This document shows, piece after piece, positions 48,501 through 58,407 of a DNA stretch of 64,000 nt. The stretch is from Polydactylus sextarius (lineage: Eukaryota; Chordata; Actinopteri; Polynemidae). The position numbers and the translations under genes were made by a program. The DNA lies in NCBI GenBank assembly GCA_016801845.1, contig CM028921.1, forward strand, positions 13,643,275-13,707,274. The letters run 5' to 3'. The notes under the pieces were generated by a model that saw only the letters and a program-made list of their open reading frames with translations, did no database searches and was not told the origin of the DNA. Each line of letters opens with the position of its first letter. Within the stretch, counting starts at the first letter, position 1.

Positions 48501-51246
48501 GAAGAAGGAAAATTACCTCACTAAGGCCAGAGATGATCTCAAGAAAGCACAGGAGTCTTTGAAGTACCTCAGAGAAGACTGCATGGTCTGCCTGCAGTTT
48601 GTAAAAATGTCATCTGCTGACTCAGCCAACAGTAACCCAACTAGTCTTGAAAAACAGTTAACATCCAAGTGTAACATGCTCAGTCACTTTGATGAAAACA
48701 TCAGTAAGGCTATCCAGAAGCTGGATGAGATAAAGGATAGGGGGAGGGATGCAGTGGCCAATAAATCACCCGTGTTCTCCCTAGTGTCAAATGCTGATGA
48801 AGATCTCCAATTGGAGGCCTACAATCTCTACAGTCAAGGTCTGATGTATGTCTTTGCTGTGGAAGAGGAGCCTCGTTTCTCATGGGAAGGTCTGCTGGTG
48901 TTCTTACTTGGAGTTTTACAAATTGTTGGAGGGGCACTGCTGACTACATTCACATTTGGAACATTAGCTCAAGTCGGCATGGGACTCATCACTGAAGGAA
49001 TATCAGACTGCATCAGTGGCATCGAGGCCATGGTTACAGGAGAATTCAGTTGGGCATCATGGGCTATAGAAAAAGCCATTTCGATTTGTGTATCTCTAAT
49101 TGGGTTTGGAGTGGGAAAGCTGATTGCAAAGGGCTTTAAAGCTTCTGCACAGCTGATAAAAGGATTTGGCAAACAACTGAAGGCAATGCCAAAGTTTCTC
49201 TCCCGTCAGGTTAAAGATGGCCTCACTGTTGCTGCACGAACAAATATGAAGAACGCTGTGAAACTCACAACAAAAACTATTGCAGAAACTGTCATTATGT
49301 ATGGATTTGGGAAAGCTGAGGAAAAAATACTTGAAGAAATATTAAATGGAATCAAGTCTGAAGTGAAAAAGGGAGTTGTCAATGATGTGAAATCCAACAT
49401 GGAGAAGGATCCCCTGGCTGCATTAGTTGACTCCATTGTTCTCTCACAAATTGAGAATAAAGAAGATTTTTCTAAACTCATGCAGGACAAGGAAAGAAAG
49501 AAAAAACTTTTGGCTGTTTTTGAAAAATTAAGCAAAACTGCATTACAGCCATTTTACACTGACCTGAGCTGGCAGCAGAAACTTAACTCATCCATCTCCT
49601 CTGTGATTGACAGTGCTAAATCACAGTCCAACGGCAAAGTGAAGGCAGTGCTAACAGCAATCAAAGTTGTTCACATGGGGTCACTGGCTGCAGATGCCAT
49701 CAGTACGGTTCTCAGCCTCTTACAAACATTTTTGTCAAACTTGAAGGAAGAGATGATTAAATTTAAAAAGGAAAAACATTTCACAGAAAAAGTGAAGTGT
49801 GATCAGCTGTCCACATCACAAATTGAAACTCTGAGGGACTTCAAGCAGGATATAGCAGAAACAATCAGTGCTTTAGTGGCTAATGCTTTGGTCGAAGTGT
49901 TTCACAAAAAGTTCTCCAGTCACATTGTGTCTGATGTCCAAGGTCGTTTCAATGGAATCATAAAGCACCATGTAAGAACAGGCTTAAAGAGTGACAGAAC
50001 TGAAGACAAAATCAGAGCTGGACAAAATAACAGATACATTGCATATATGCCAGGAGACCTGAATTCGATTTATGATGCTACAGGGAGGACAGGAAAACAT
50101 TCTCTGTCACATGCTGAAAACATCAGGAGCCACGAGACACCAGGTACTATCCTTGATATCAGGATCCTGTCAGAAACCACTGGCACTAAGGTTGTCATCC
50201 TAACACAAGACAGCCATGGCAAACTCACTAAAATGCAGGAGCTAAACCCAAGCACTAAACCTGCCAGTCAAACTGTGACACTGATCTACAAACCAAAGAG
50301 TTCCCAATACCCAGACGGCCATTATGATGTGCTCATTAATAATCAGACAGTGACAGTGACCAGTGAAGGCAAGAGTTGCCTGTTTCATGCACTGGCACGA
50401 GGCATGAAACCAGAGGCCAGTGAAGAAGAGATCACCTTGGATGCCGGCCACCTCCGATCTCTGGAGGCAGACACTCTCAAGAGGCACTCAAACCAATGGG
50501 AACCTTTCATCAAATGCAAAGAGTTGACAATGTCAATCAGAGGAGGAGACTGGTACATGGCAGAGGGAGCAGCCAAACCAAAAAAGATCATAAAGGAAAC
50601 AAAGACGGTGCTCAAGAACGAGGTTGGAAAAGTACAAAAGTACAAGATGTGGAAGCAACATTGCAAGAAAAATGCTGGTGTTGGAAAGTTTATCAGTGCA
50701 GATCATCAACCACCAGTGAGTAGTATACTGGAAGCTAGAAAGATGAACCAGAATAGCAAATTAGCTGAAGCCTTGCTTGAAGTGGCAACAAACTCACATC
50801 CTTTAGATCTCAATCTGATTCCTGAGGTGAAAAAATACCATGGAAATGAACTTCTTACTGTTAATGTGCCAACAGAAACACATCGTGACTTTCCCAGTAC
50901 AACAAATAAGGCATTCAGAAAGTTACTGGCTCAGACAATAAGCCAGGATGATGTTGAGGGAAGCTTCAAACTGACTATTCTGGGGGCAATGCCCAGATTC
51001 AAGTTAAATAGTACCAAGAACTTCAAAACCTTCCAGAACAAACAACTGAGTAAAACCAGACTCGGAGTTTTTGATCAAAGTTTTCAGCAACATTCTACGA
51101 AAATGGTTCAAAAATGGTTCAACCAGCTTAGTCCAAAGGGTATCATGACACAAGCCAACCTCAATACCATTACTACATGGATCAACAATCAGGGCTACAA
51201 CAACCAAAACGATCCACACAGGAACCAAGTCTCTAATCTTCTATAA
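45562..51246 (+). CDS. Giant SecA-like ATPase with C-terminal hydrophobic, OTU/papain-like and DHxPP regions
   Basis: This is an open frame of about 1,890 codons with no disruption. Residues below are counted from 45,610. The SecA-type motor spans about 190-805. It has Walker A GTGEGKS (213-219), SSSSVLCQRDAEEW (motif Ia region), VVYGTIEAFAADHLR, Walker B IIIDEVDS (DEVD at 318-321), GTTGTLGSE (617-624), ATNLAGRGTDIK (739-750) and QAFGRTARKGKPGSAQ (777-792, arginine fingers). These are the defining motifs of SecA, which drives preproteins across bacterial and plastid membranes. Residues 915-985 look TPR-like. Two hydrophobic Gly-rich stretches lie at 1092-1130 and 1158-1172. A His motif (GHYDVLI, H1571) precedes a Cys motif (GKSCLFHAL, C1590) like that of OTU proteases. 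The C-terminus has ADHQPPVSS (1697-1705) and HRDFPST (1758-1764). The first ATG is residue 27 (45,688), but homology to the upstream copy begins before it, which favours a fused longer protein. Substrate and compartment unknown. Confidence 0.85.
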   Translation, partial: RNLPKKQKSKKNSSCLLDKLCLDSLFACLVQNSKEQTKELFQMLSGLVAQQLWSPVEALNLLEVLTDHHHDESIMKILHLMETYQVSSQWVTEEDQSLLDLLCSSETENLICRLKSSFTDEKEKSLEHLFDELRQMKNIDDQTLDKSYSIVKAVQDLIKSDKIKSHSDINKARSLSQRTDTEALQEILAVLCNAVHMLNAKGKWWPRATQMISWSLLALSDTGKLLEMGTGEGKSCVIAMFAALHALRGEKVDVVSSSSVLCQRDAEEWSDFYKHFGITVDTNTNKTEDKHRKKCYQKDVVYGTIEAFAADHLRQIFDMKDVRSDRSYQCIIIDEVDSLLLDQGVQLTYLSSPMVSMQHLNIVLAMIWSHVCQYGFLSTGHQTFVQGPPAAFFKAVNDSIDVDEITGPEDILRIAEESKIVPEGFTEDIFKSEKDELLRKLKTVSQDAMIDFFQEIEQYVPYSFTAYTLDDNGLLHLRKTSEYNNQDVQDLAFLVLDDGLCCPLYHSQEILVKPIVEFITGKIQYTPCTNNTEKISIPGFLKSMIEKKLPVWIQNAFLAIRLKQGREYVVENNSICPVDFKSTGIVELSKKWGDGLQQFIEIKHQTKLSTMSTVTNYISNISFFQKYQGNIYGTTGTLGSETDMLFLQKLYPNLSTCKMPTFNRKKLFEVKGTVKTSTREWKSEIKDVVRAQISPNSYRGGRAALVICETINKANELHEELKSIVPGQIILYIRSDKDSLSKISETLHPGDVIVATNLAGRGTDIKVSKEVNNNGGLFVILSFLSDNTRVELQAFGRTARKGKPGSAQIIMTTDHLQESFRTVSSLDEAKKTRDRLAAERINDMMNDVSEMNLREDLFAEYCVTLQDIYRNTDKDEQRAVVATMNEFWGIWLQIKTDEIEQLKRDELQKTLKADLSLAKSQSQNQTSPCSSIYHYISFGNIALDEKQWDLSMRLFEKAMDQDETWAAVAFYSHAYCTIKQKKENYLTKARDDLKKAQESLKYLREDCMVCLQFVKMSSADSANSNPTSLEKQLTSKCNMLSHFDENISKAIQKLDEIKDRGRDAVANKSPVFSLVSNADEDLQLEAYNLYSQGLMYVFAVEEEPRFSWEGLLVFLLGVLQIVGGALLTTFTFGTLAQVGMGLITEGISDCISGIEAMVTGEFSWASWAIEKAISICVSLIGFGVGKLIAKGFKASAQLIKGFGKQLKAMPKFLSRQVKDGLTVAARTNMKNAVKLTTKTIAETVIMYGFGKAEEKILEEILNGIKSEVKKGVVNDVKSNMEKDPLAALVDSIVLSQIENKEDFSKLMQDKERKKKLLAVFEKLSKTALQPFYTDLSWQQKLNSSISSVIDSAKSQSNGKVKAVLTAIKVVHMGSLAADAISTVLSLLQTFLSNLKEEMIKFKKEKHFTEKVKCDQLSTSQIETLRDFKQDIAETISALVANALVEVFHKKFSSHIVSDVQGRFNGIIKHHVRTGLKSDRTEDKIRAGQNNRYIAYMPGDLNSIYDATGRTGKHSLSHAENIRSHETPGTILDIRILSETTGTKVVILTQDSHGKLTKMQELNPSTKPASQTVTLIYKPKSSQYPDGHYDVLINNQTVTVTSEGKSCLFHALARGMKPEASEEEITLDAGHLRSLEADTLKRHSNQWEPFIKCKELTMSIRGGDWYMAEGAAKPKKIIKETKTVLKNEVGKVQKYKMWKQHCKKNAGVGKFISADHQPPVSSILEARKMNQNSKLAEALLEVATNSHPLDLNLIPEVKKYHGNELLTVNVPTETHRDFPSTTNKAFRKLLAQTISQDDVEGSFKLTILGAMPRFKLNSTKNFKTFQNKQLSKTRLGVFDQSFQQHSTKMVQKWFNQLSPKGIMTQANLNTITTWINNQGYNNQNDPHRNQVSNLL

Positions 51247-51253
51247 TGCAAAG

Positions 51254-51774
51254 GTAAGACAATATTTATTATAAAACACGAGTGTGTGTAGTGTGAGTGG
51301 TTAATAAAGGGGTGGGTTAAATGAAAAACAGCTACTTGTTCATAGAACAGCTTGTTCTCACCATACCTGAGGCGTTAGGCCCAAACTGGTTGAGGAACAT
51401 CAGGCTCCTCCCTTATTAGCTAAAAACATGGGAAAAGCTAAAAGAAGTTACTAACTTATAACGCATAACCATCTTGAGTGGTGCTTCACTTACTTTAAGC
51501 AGGATTAGTAACATGTGAAAGGTGTCCTGAGTGTACTCCACAAAGTACTGATGGCTAGTTACCATATGACTTGGAGTAGTACTATGTAACCATTTCCTCC
51601 TGTGACTGTGAAGAAGTAGGCAGGAGGTGAGTTAATAATGTAATTTGACTGAAGTGGGAGAAAGAACAAAGGTTGTGTGTGTGCAGTATATTAATAATAA
51701 CATGTGACAGACTATATTGTGATTAGCAGTAGATCTGAGTAACACATTAATCAATTTTTATTTTCTATTTGCAG
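51254..51774 (+). other. 3' UTR intron of the SecA-like gene
   Basis: Eight bases after the stop codon lies AAG|GTAAGA (GT at 51,254-51,255). A strong acceptor with a T-rich tract ends in TATTTGCAG (AG at 51,773-51,774). Intron-like sites around the ORF show the gene is eukaryotic in organisation. Most of this intron is duplicated near 57.94-58.26 kb. Confidence 0.6.
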
Positions 51775-52520
51775 TGAGACTTTATGATGTCACCTTACAT
51801 TATGGTTGACAAAGAAGAAACCCTACAGAGATCTACACCCCCTCCCTGATGTTCCTGTGGACACGGGCCTGGACAGTTATGAGGATGATTGTTTATTCAA
51901 TTCAAAATCATTTTTAACATAAATTACTTGTACTAGAACTCATTATAACCACTTTTTGCTTTATTTCTTTTCATTCATATTTCATATTATTTCATTTTCA
52001 TTATTTCATATTATTGTTCTTTTAACAATCACGCAGCAATGCCAGCACTGCTTGGATTTAGAAGGGATTCCATAGTTACTGCCTCATGTGTGACATACAT
52101 GACTAAATGTTCCTCTCAGAATAGCTTCATCACAAATGTCTTAACAACATGTAATTTGGCTGCACAGACCTGAAAACCTGAACTTAACCTTCCCTCAGCT
52201 CATGTCACCATTATACACAAATATTTTTTTCACTCACTGCCTCCTGTCTCAGTCGTTACGAGAAACAAACTGGGATGCCCAGATATAGAGTAGTTATGAC
52301 ACCCCACGTTGGCACATATGCTTTGTAGTGACAACCAGTTCAAATCACAACACTGCCAATCATTTGCTGTGTGTCTCTCCCTGTTTCCTGTCTATCTTCA
52401 ATTACCCTGTCAATCAAGGCAGAAAATGTCCCAAGACTTCCTTAAAAAAACAAGGAGAAAAGTGAAAACTTTGATGTTGGGTCAGCAATTCCTGAAATAA
52501 ATTCTCATGTTCTTTATAGA
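51775..52520 (+). other. Putative 3' UTR exon of the SecA-like gene
   Basis: Noncoding sequence after the acceptor. A polyadenylation signal AATAAA lies at 52,496-52,501, preceded by AT-rich sequence; another candidate is near 52,980. No coding frame is seen. Confidence 0.4.
52496..52501 (+). terminator. Polyadenylation signal AATAAA
   Basis: Canonical hexamer in CCTGAAATAAATTCTC, about 720 bp into the putative terminal exon. Confidence 0.4.
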
Positions 52521-53722
52521 AGAAAAGATAGAGCATTGTTACTGAATGTTGCCATCGCTCAGTCAGATAAAATGAAACAAATCAACCAATGTAACCAATC
52601 AATGATAAATGATGTGAGCTAAACTTATTAGTTATTGTTGTTTCTTCTTAGCACAAGGGAAAAAATTTTCACTGATTTAAAAAAAAAAGCAAAACACAGA
52701 GAATCTGTTAGAGTTGAATTTGTATTTTTGTGCAACTTCACGTTTTTGTTTATGGCATTTGTCAATATTTTAATCCTCAGGATTGATCAATTCCGCCATA
52801 TAAAATTATGTGGTCTAATTTGGTTTTGTGGTTTTTTAATAAAATGCTGTCACCCCCACACAGCAGGTTGGGGTACAGGAAAAAAGTGTAGTGGAATAAC
52901 ATGCATATCAAACAATTAACACATTGAGTGTGATTCTTAATTATCTTTTCTTCTGTTTTGACTTAATGTATATGTCAACAATAAATCAAACATGATTCAA
53001 TGAGGTATTTCATTATTTCTGTCCTTTCTAAATGTCAGAGTCAGAGGAAGATTTCAATATATAACATCTAATTTTGTGTCACTAGGGTCTCTCCACTAAA
53101 ACAGTAACAAATGATGGAGTTTTGTGATGTCGTGAAGTAGTGTAGGATCATGATAAATGCTTCTCTGGGTAGTATTCCTTCACTGCCAGTCGTTATTGTT
53201 GTTTCCAAAACAAAAAGACAAGAAGTTTATATCCAGCAAGAAAGAGCAGCTGCTAACATTTGCATTACAATATTACAGACAACAACAGCAGATCGCCATG
53301 TTACCCCCCATATTGACACTACAGGTGCTGACAGTGGACAACACTAAGTAAATACTAAAGGTGCAACGATACATGTATGGAAGTGTTTGTAACAGTGGTC
53401 TCAGTTTGGTTCGCTATGAATCAAACATTATGGAGTTTTATATTTATTCTATCAGCTTCTGACAATGCACTCTGTGCTGAAACCCCTCGACTACTCCACC
53501 TTAGGCTGCACTGTCAAGCGCAGATCCACTAAACTGCGCCTCCCACAAGTAAGTTCCTGGTAACGTTTAGGAGCTGGAAACTTTCCAGGAACTTTGTCTC
53601 ACCCAGTCCTACAATCTGTGTCTCCACAAGGGTAAGACCACAATCACTGACAGGACAGGGGACTGGACGACTTTACCAATCCCCTTCTCTGTGATCGCTT
53701 AATAAACTACATGCTGCAGATC

Positions 53723-53772
<50 letters not shown>

Positions 53773-54784
53773 ACAGAACCATCCGTTTCGTGTTGAAAAA
53801 ATAAAATTGTAGCGGCCAGTGTTGATTCTGTGGAGGCCGCCACACACTGATCATTATATGTGAATAGTATATATTATATGTGTGATCATTTTGAGTTAAA
53901 ACAAATGCCGCCTTTTGTGTTTTTACGTTCAGTGACAACGACTGACTTAGACTCATATAGGGACATACCCACCAGACATAGTGTCAGGAAAATCTAATAC
54001 CTGAGTCAAACACAGACGCAATCAAGAGGAGGCAGTAGTTCTAAGTTTAACAAATGAGATTTACTTGCTGCAAGGGGATTTCAGTTACAATGAGTTTTCT
54101 GACACAGATTAAGTGAAAAAACCAAAGAAATGAAAACAAAACACAATCTTATATGCTTCAGAGTAGGAGGAACGAGTTGTTCTTTTTCCAAGGACGGTCG
54201 CTTGTTGGCTGTTTATAGTTCCTCTTCTTCAATAAGTTGAGCAAAACGATGTGTGATTACTGCATGCATACAGAATGTCTCACATGTTGTTGTTCCGCCA
54301 CCAAGACATCTTTCTGTTATCAGACCACACACAAACTCATTTCTGGAAACATTCTGCTGATGATTTTTCCACCAGCACAGCAAGTTCTCCTCTGCATGGT
54401 AGCAAAAGGCATTGAAGGCTTCAACGTTCTATGTGCATTATTTAGTTCAGAATATTCATCCTTACAGATCACTATCCATGTCTTTTATTTATATGTACAT
54501 TTATATGTAACATTTATATGTACTATTTCTTTGCACTGTGTTTATTGCACTGCTTGTACATCGTAAACATACAGAATAGTTGAGTACCTTCCCATTCACC
54601 ACCTTTTGCATACACTGTTAGAGTGAATCAGCATCTTTCCTCTGTTCCTTACATTTTTGACTTTATGCAGCTTGGGTGGATGTTGGTGGATGTGTGGAGG
54701 AATTAGTGACAGATTGATCAGTAACTGGATAATAAAACATGCTGACCTGGGGCTAATAAACACAAGATAGTCATAAATAGCTGG
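52521..54784. other. Noncoding AT-rich spacer
   Basis: I see no gene. It contains a (TG)n(AG)n repeat at 53,727-53,772 and sequence near 54,000-54,240 that is distantly like 36.1 kb. The short ORF at 54,237-54,566 has no recognised homology. Confidence 0.5.
53727..53772. repeat. Compound (TG)n(AG)n microsatellite
   Basis: About 16 TG units followed directly by AG units. Confidence 0.95.
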
Positions 54785-54785
54785 C

Positions 54786-55491
54786 TTCACACAGATAGGC
54801 CAGGCCGGGCCAGGCCCATTTGGGGGCTACCTAGGTGCTAGTGTCCCAGGTCTAACCCCGACACTTTTGTGCTCAGATTGTCAGGCCACTAGCCTCTCTA
54901 GATTACCTTTTGATCAGCCCCGTGTTTGTGAAAATGTCACCAACACCACCCATTTTCAAACAGGATGGGAGGTTCAAGCACGCAAAAACAAACGACTAGC
55001 AGCAAGTAAACAATCAATTCTGTCACTGTTTTTAATTCTAGTTGTACCAGCTCTACATAGGTATAATGTAAGAAGTTAGCTTGCCTACTGCCGCTAGCAT
55101 AGCTCATACTGCGCCCGCAGTTTTTTAAGTTTTTCTCAGATTTGGCAGGCAGTTCTCTGGATGTTTACCTTGGAAAGCTCTGCCATGATGTGTTTCATGA
55201 CCAGCACAAATATTATTGTGAGATCAGAACTGTCGCTAAAATCATAAATACGTTTCTGCACTATAATCTGTATTGCCTCTACCTGCTGTCTCCACACTTA
55301 CAGCAACGGGTTTACTCCGCCTTAATGTTGATGCTGCCTCTAGCCCCTCTCTTTCATGGCCCAATGTTTTGGTTGGGCTTGAAATCGGGAGCTAGTGGCC
55401 TCAAGACAGCCCCGAGGTGGCCTCATTTAGCACCAGCCCGGGACAGTGTGAAAGTGTGAAATTTGCCCCGGCACGCCCAATAGTGTGAAGC
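54786..55491. mobile_element. Possible non-autonomous DNA transposon with imperfect terminal inverted repeats
   Basis: The left end reads GGCTTCACACAGATAGGCC, then AGGCCGGGCC. The right end, read on the minus strand, is AGCTTCACACTATTGGGC, then GTGCCGGGGC. The similarity continues irregularly for a few dozen bases, with GTGCTAGTGTCCCAG-like and GGTGCTAAATGAGGCC-like stretches. The length of about 700 bp fits a MITE-scale element. No transposase is seen and I could not fix a target-site duplication, so the superfamily is unassigned. Confidence 0.4.
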
Positions 55492-56114
55492 TGGTTATTG
55501 TATATACAGTGGTGTATTGGTTTGCAAGCATAATCCGTTCTGAACAGACGCTCATAACCTAACTCAAAACAATTTTTACCATAGGAAATAATGAGAATTC
55601 GCATGATCCACTCTGTGGACACCTCTGTTCAGCTACACAGACACCTTATTTATGCCTCTCAATTATTTCCTTCTGCAATGGTAAATATCTCCTTCTTAGC
55701 ACCTTGCTTTGCAACTTTCTTCACAGGGGTGGTTGCAGTAATGAATAGTCACTACACCTTGCAAAAATGAGTCACACAAAGGGTAGAAAACAGTTAGCTA
55801 ACCTGATGGAGATGTCAACTAGTGCAACAACAAGTCCAATATGTTAAGCAAGTGTTTCACTAGTTTCCCATTAGTGTTAAGCAAGACTTTACAGGTTAAA
55901 AGAAAAGCCTTATGTTTGAGAACAATGTCCAACATGTTCAGTCAAATTCTTTACATGTTCAGTCTCACTAACACCATAAAATCTTTTGGACCCAACTAGT
56001 TAATGGACCTAGACACAACACCCCAGCAGAGTTGAGAAGATACTGAGGCTATACAGCTGGGGCTTAGCAAAAGGCTAGGCTAGCAAATAAGCAAAGGTGC
56101 CTTCCAATTTATAC
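55492..56114. other. Spacer, no gene seen
   Basis: AT-rich sequence without a recognised repeat or coding frame. Confidence 0.5.
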
Positions 56115-56640
56115 TTAAGTCCTAAACAAAAAGTTCAGTGTCAATATTTCTACTTTTTTACTTACTTTTATAACTCTAGGTGGTAAGTGAGGTAATTTAA
56201 TCTTCCATATACAGAAGACAATGGAGCAGTCGCTGAAACAGTCGGGTAATACCTGGGTGTCTATAATTCTATCAGAATGAGTAGCAAGAATACAATCTAA
56301 CACAGAGGCTCTTTCTAACAGAGAGTCACCAAGAATAATCATCTCATTTGTACAGTCCAATGAGTTTGTGGTAGACAGCATATACTTTGTGGAATCTGAA
56401 AATTAGAAGGTCTGTAAATATTCCCTATAGTCAACTGCTTATTTTTATAAAGAATAATTTTAACAAAGAGACATTCAAAATACATAGGATCTTCCCTGGG
56501 TATGATGAGCTCAGAGGATAAATTAGAGGAAACATATATGGCCCCTCCTCCATCTCTGGTCAGCTCTATACAAAACATAACCATCAAGTCTGGTTTCATC
56601 GTCACAAATACTATTACTCAGCCAGGTCTCAGACTGTAAT
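56115..56640 (-). mobile_element. LINE (L2-like) AP-endonuclease fragment
   Basis: On the minus strand, from 56,640 downward, the frames read SETWLSNSI, DDETRLDGYVLYRADQRW, DGGGAIYVSSNLSSELIIP, YFECLFVKI, LTIGNIYRPSN, EMIILGDS and VLPDCFSDCSIVFCIWKIKL. This is the order of an apurinic-like endonuclease domain (ETWL, GG-AIYV, IYRP, LGDxN, SDHS) of the L2/CR1 type. The catalytic GDFN is damaged and frameshifts break it. It may belong to the same element family as copies A to C, whose RT parts lie elsewhere. Confidence 0.7.
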
Positions 56641-57084
56641 TACATTAGGCATATATACTAATATACTATACTAATTAACAAGTAGGGCCTAACTTATAGG
56701 GAAAAGACTCTCAGTCTGCAGTTTATGGCAGTTTATTACAACTGATGGCACAGTGAGAATTCGTCAATGCAAATTTCAGAGTTCAGTACGTGGTGGCAAT
56801 AATTAGTAGCCTATCCATTAAAAGAAATAAAAATAATAATAATAAAAAAGGAATATGGCAATAGGCTATAAATAAATAGAACAGAAACATAGACAGTTCT
56901 TTTCACTCACCTTTTAAGCCCTGTTGAATGTCACTGCCATCACTGCTTCTCCAAGTGTAGACATTGACTCTTGTATTGAGTTTAAACTCACCTTGAAGTG
57001 GAAAAGCATGTCAGCTTTCAGTTGCTGAATAGTGTCCAGATTGCTTTACTGGCAATCAGCATTTTCCATCTTCATGATTGATAT

Positions 57085-57480
57085 GACTTGACTGAACCTC
57101 TACTCTGAACTCTGGACTCTGAACTCTGAACTCTACTGAACTCTGAACTCTTTAGCTTCAACATGGACTAGTTTTTTTTATTGGTAGTAGTGAAGTATTT
57201 TCTTTGTTTTAGACAAACAGCACAGCATCAACTGGTTCAAACTTTGCCTAAAGAAGGTGATACAGATCTATAAAGTATTTCAGCTACTCTAGTCAAAGTG
57301 TAAGGCAGAACAGCTGTCTTCACTTGGACGGGCATCAATGTGTTCAACCTATTTTGGCATTAAATCTGTCTTCTTTACTTTTTTCCACGGAACATCAACA
57401 ACTATTGTGTGCATTATTTGCTCTAACATTCAATTTGTCTACGTTTTTCTCCTAATTATGTAAGTAATTTCTGACTTCAA
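57085..57480 (+). repeat. Diverged copy of the repeated leader segment
   Basis: A CTCTGAACTCT microrepeat leads into CTCTTTAGCTTCAACATGGACTAG, then GACAAACAGCACAGCA, GATCTATAAAGTA and GTCTTCACTTGGACGG in the same order as at 39.07-39.26 kb. It is clearly older than copies A to C, and its donor-like site is degraded (GTAGTAGTGAAGTA). Confidence 0.7.
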
Positions 57481-57939
57481 TAATAACTTTAGAATTTACC
57501 AAAGAAAGCAGCACCACCATGGCTCCAAAGTTTTTAATGAACATTAAAAACGTATTTAGCAAGAATTTTTGAGTATATGTTTAAAACACAGTTTATAGTC
57601 AAACATGTTGATGCACTCAATTTTCTATAAATCAAAAATCTGTGTGGATGTTTGTGTAGGACGGTCTAAAGATGCTCTGTAGCAAGTTTGGTGTCAATTG
57701 AGCAAAAACTGTGGGAAAAGATTGGTTTAATAAGTTTTACAGTTTTGAATGTTTAGTGATGGACTTTATCATCTGCAATACATTGGCATGGGACTGGACC
57801 TTTGTGCAAAGTTTGGTCTTTTTCATGCATAGGATGTAGGATTTCACCATCCAGGAAAATAATAGGGTCTTGGCAACATAGGCTGCCTGGCCCCTAATAA
57901 ACAAAGTCAACATTATTTATAACAATATTTATTTATATT

Positions 57940-58265
57940 TCTAACAATATTTATTATAAAACACCAGTGTGTGTAGTATGGGAATGGTTAATAAAGGGGT
58001 GAGTTAAATGCAACAGAGTCAGACGGAGCAGCTTTACCTCCCATGTTCTGACCATACCTGAGGCATTAGGCCCAAAGTGGTTGGGGGACATCAGGCTCGC
58101 CCTTATTAGCTAAAAATATGGGCCACAGGAGTGGCACCTCACTTCCTTTAAGCAGAATTAGCAGCATGTACTGCTGCTCAAAGTGTACGCCACACAATCC
58201 TGATGGCTAGTTACTTGGAATATTACTATGTATGTGGGAGAAAGGACAATGTTTGTTTTATATTT
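57940..58265 (+). repeat. Duplicate of the SecA-like gene's 3' intron
   Basis: Matches 51,263-51,680. Shared landmarks are CAATATTTATTATAAAACAC, GGTTAATAAAGGGGTG, ACCATACCTGAGGC, TTAGGCCCAAA, GAACATCAGGCTC/GGACATCAGGCTC, CCTTATTAGCTAAAAA, TGATGGCTAGTTAC and GTGGGAGAAAG. It is shorter through small deletions. No remnant of the SecA coding body precedes it. Confidence 0.75.
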
Positions 58266-58287
58266 TATCTATGTGATAATCTATGTG

Positions 58288-58407
<120 letters not shown>

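Noticed and set aside
45562..51246. Bacterial contamination as the source of the SecA-like ORF
   Set aside because: It is flanked by fish LINEs, by splice sites and by a duplicated intron, and has a eukaryotic multidomain layout; no bacterial operon, ribosome binding site or neighbouring bacterial gene is present.
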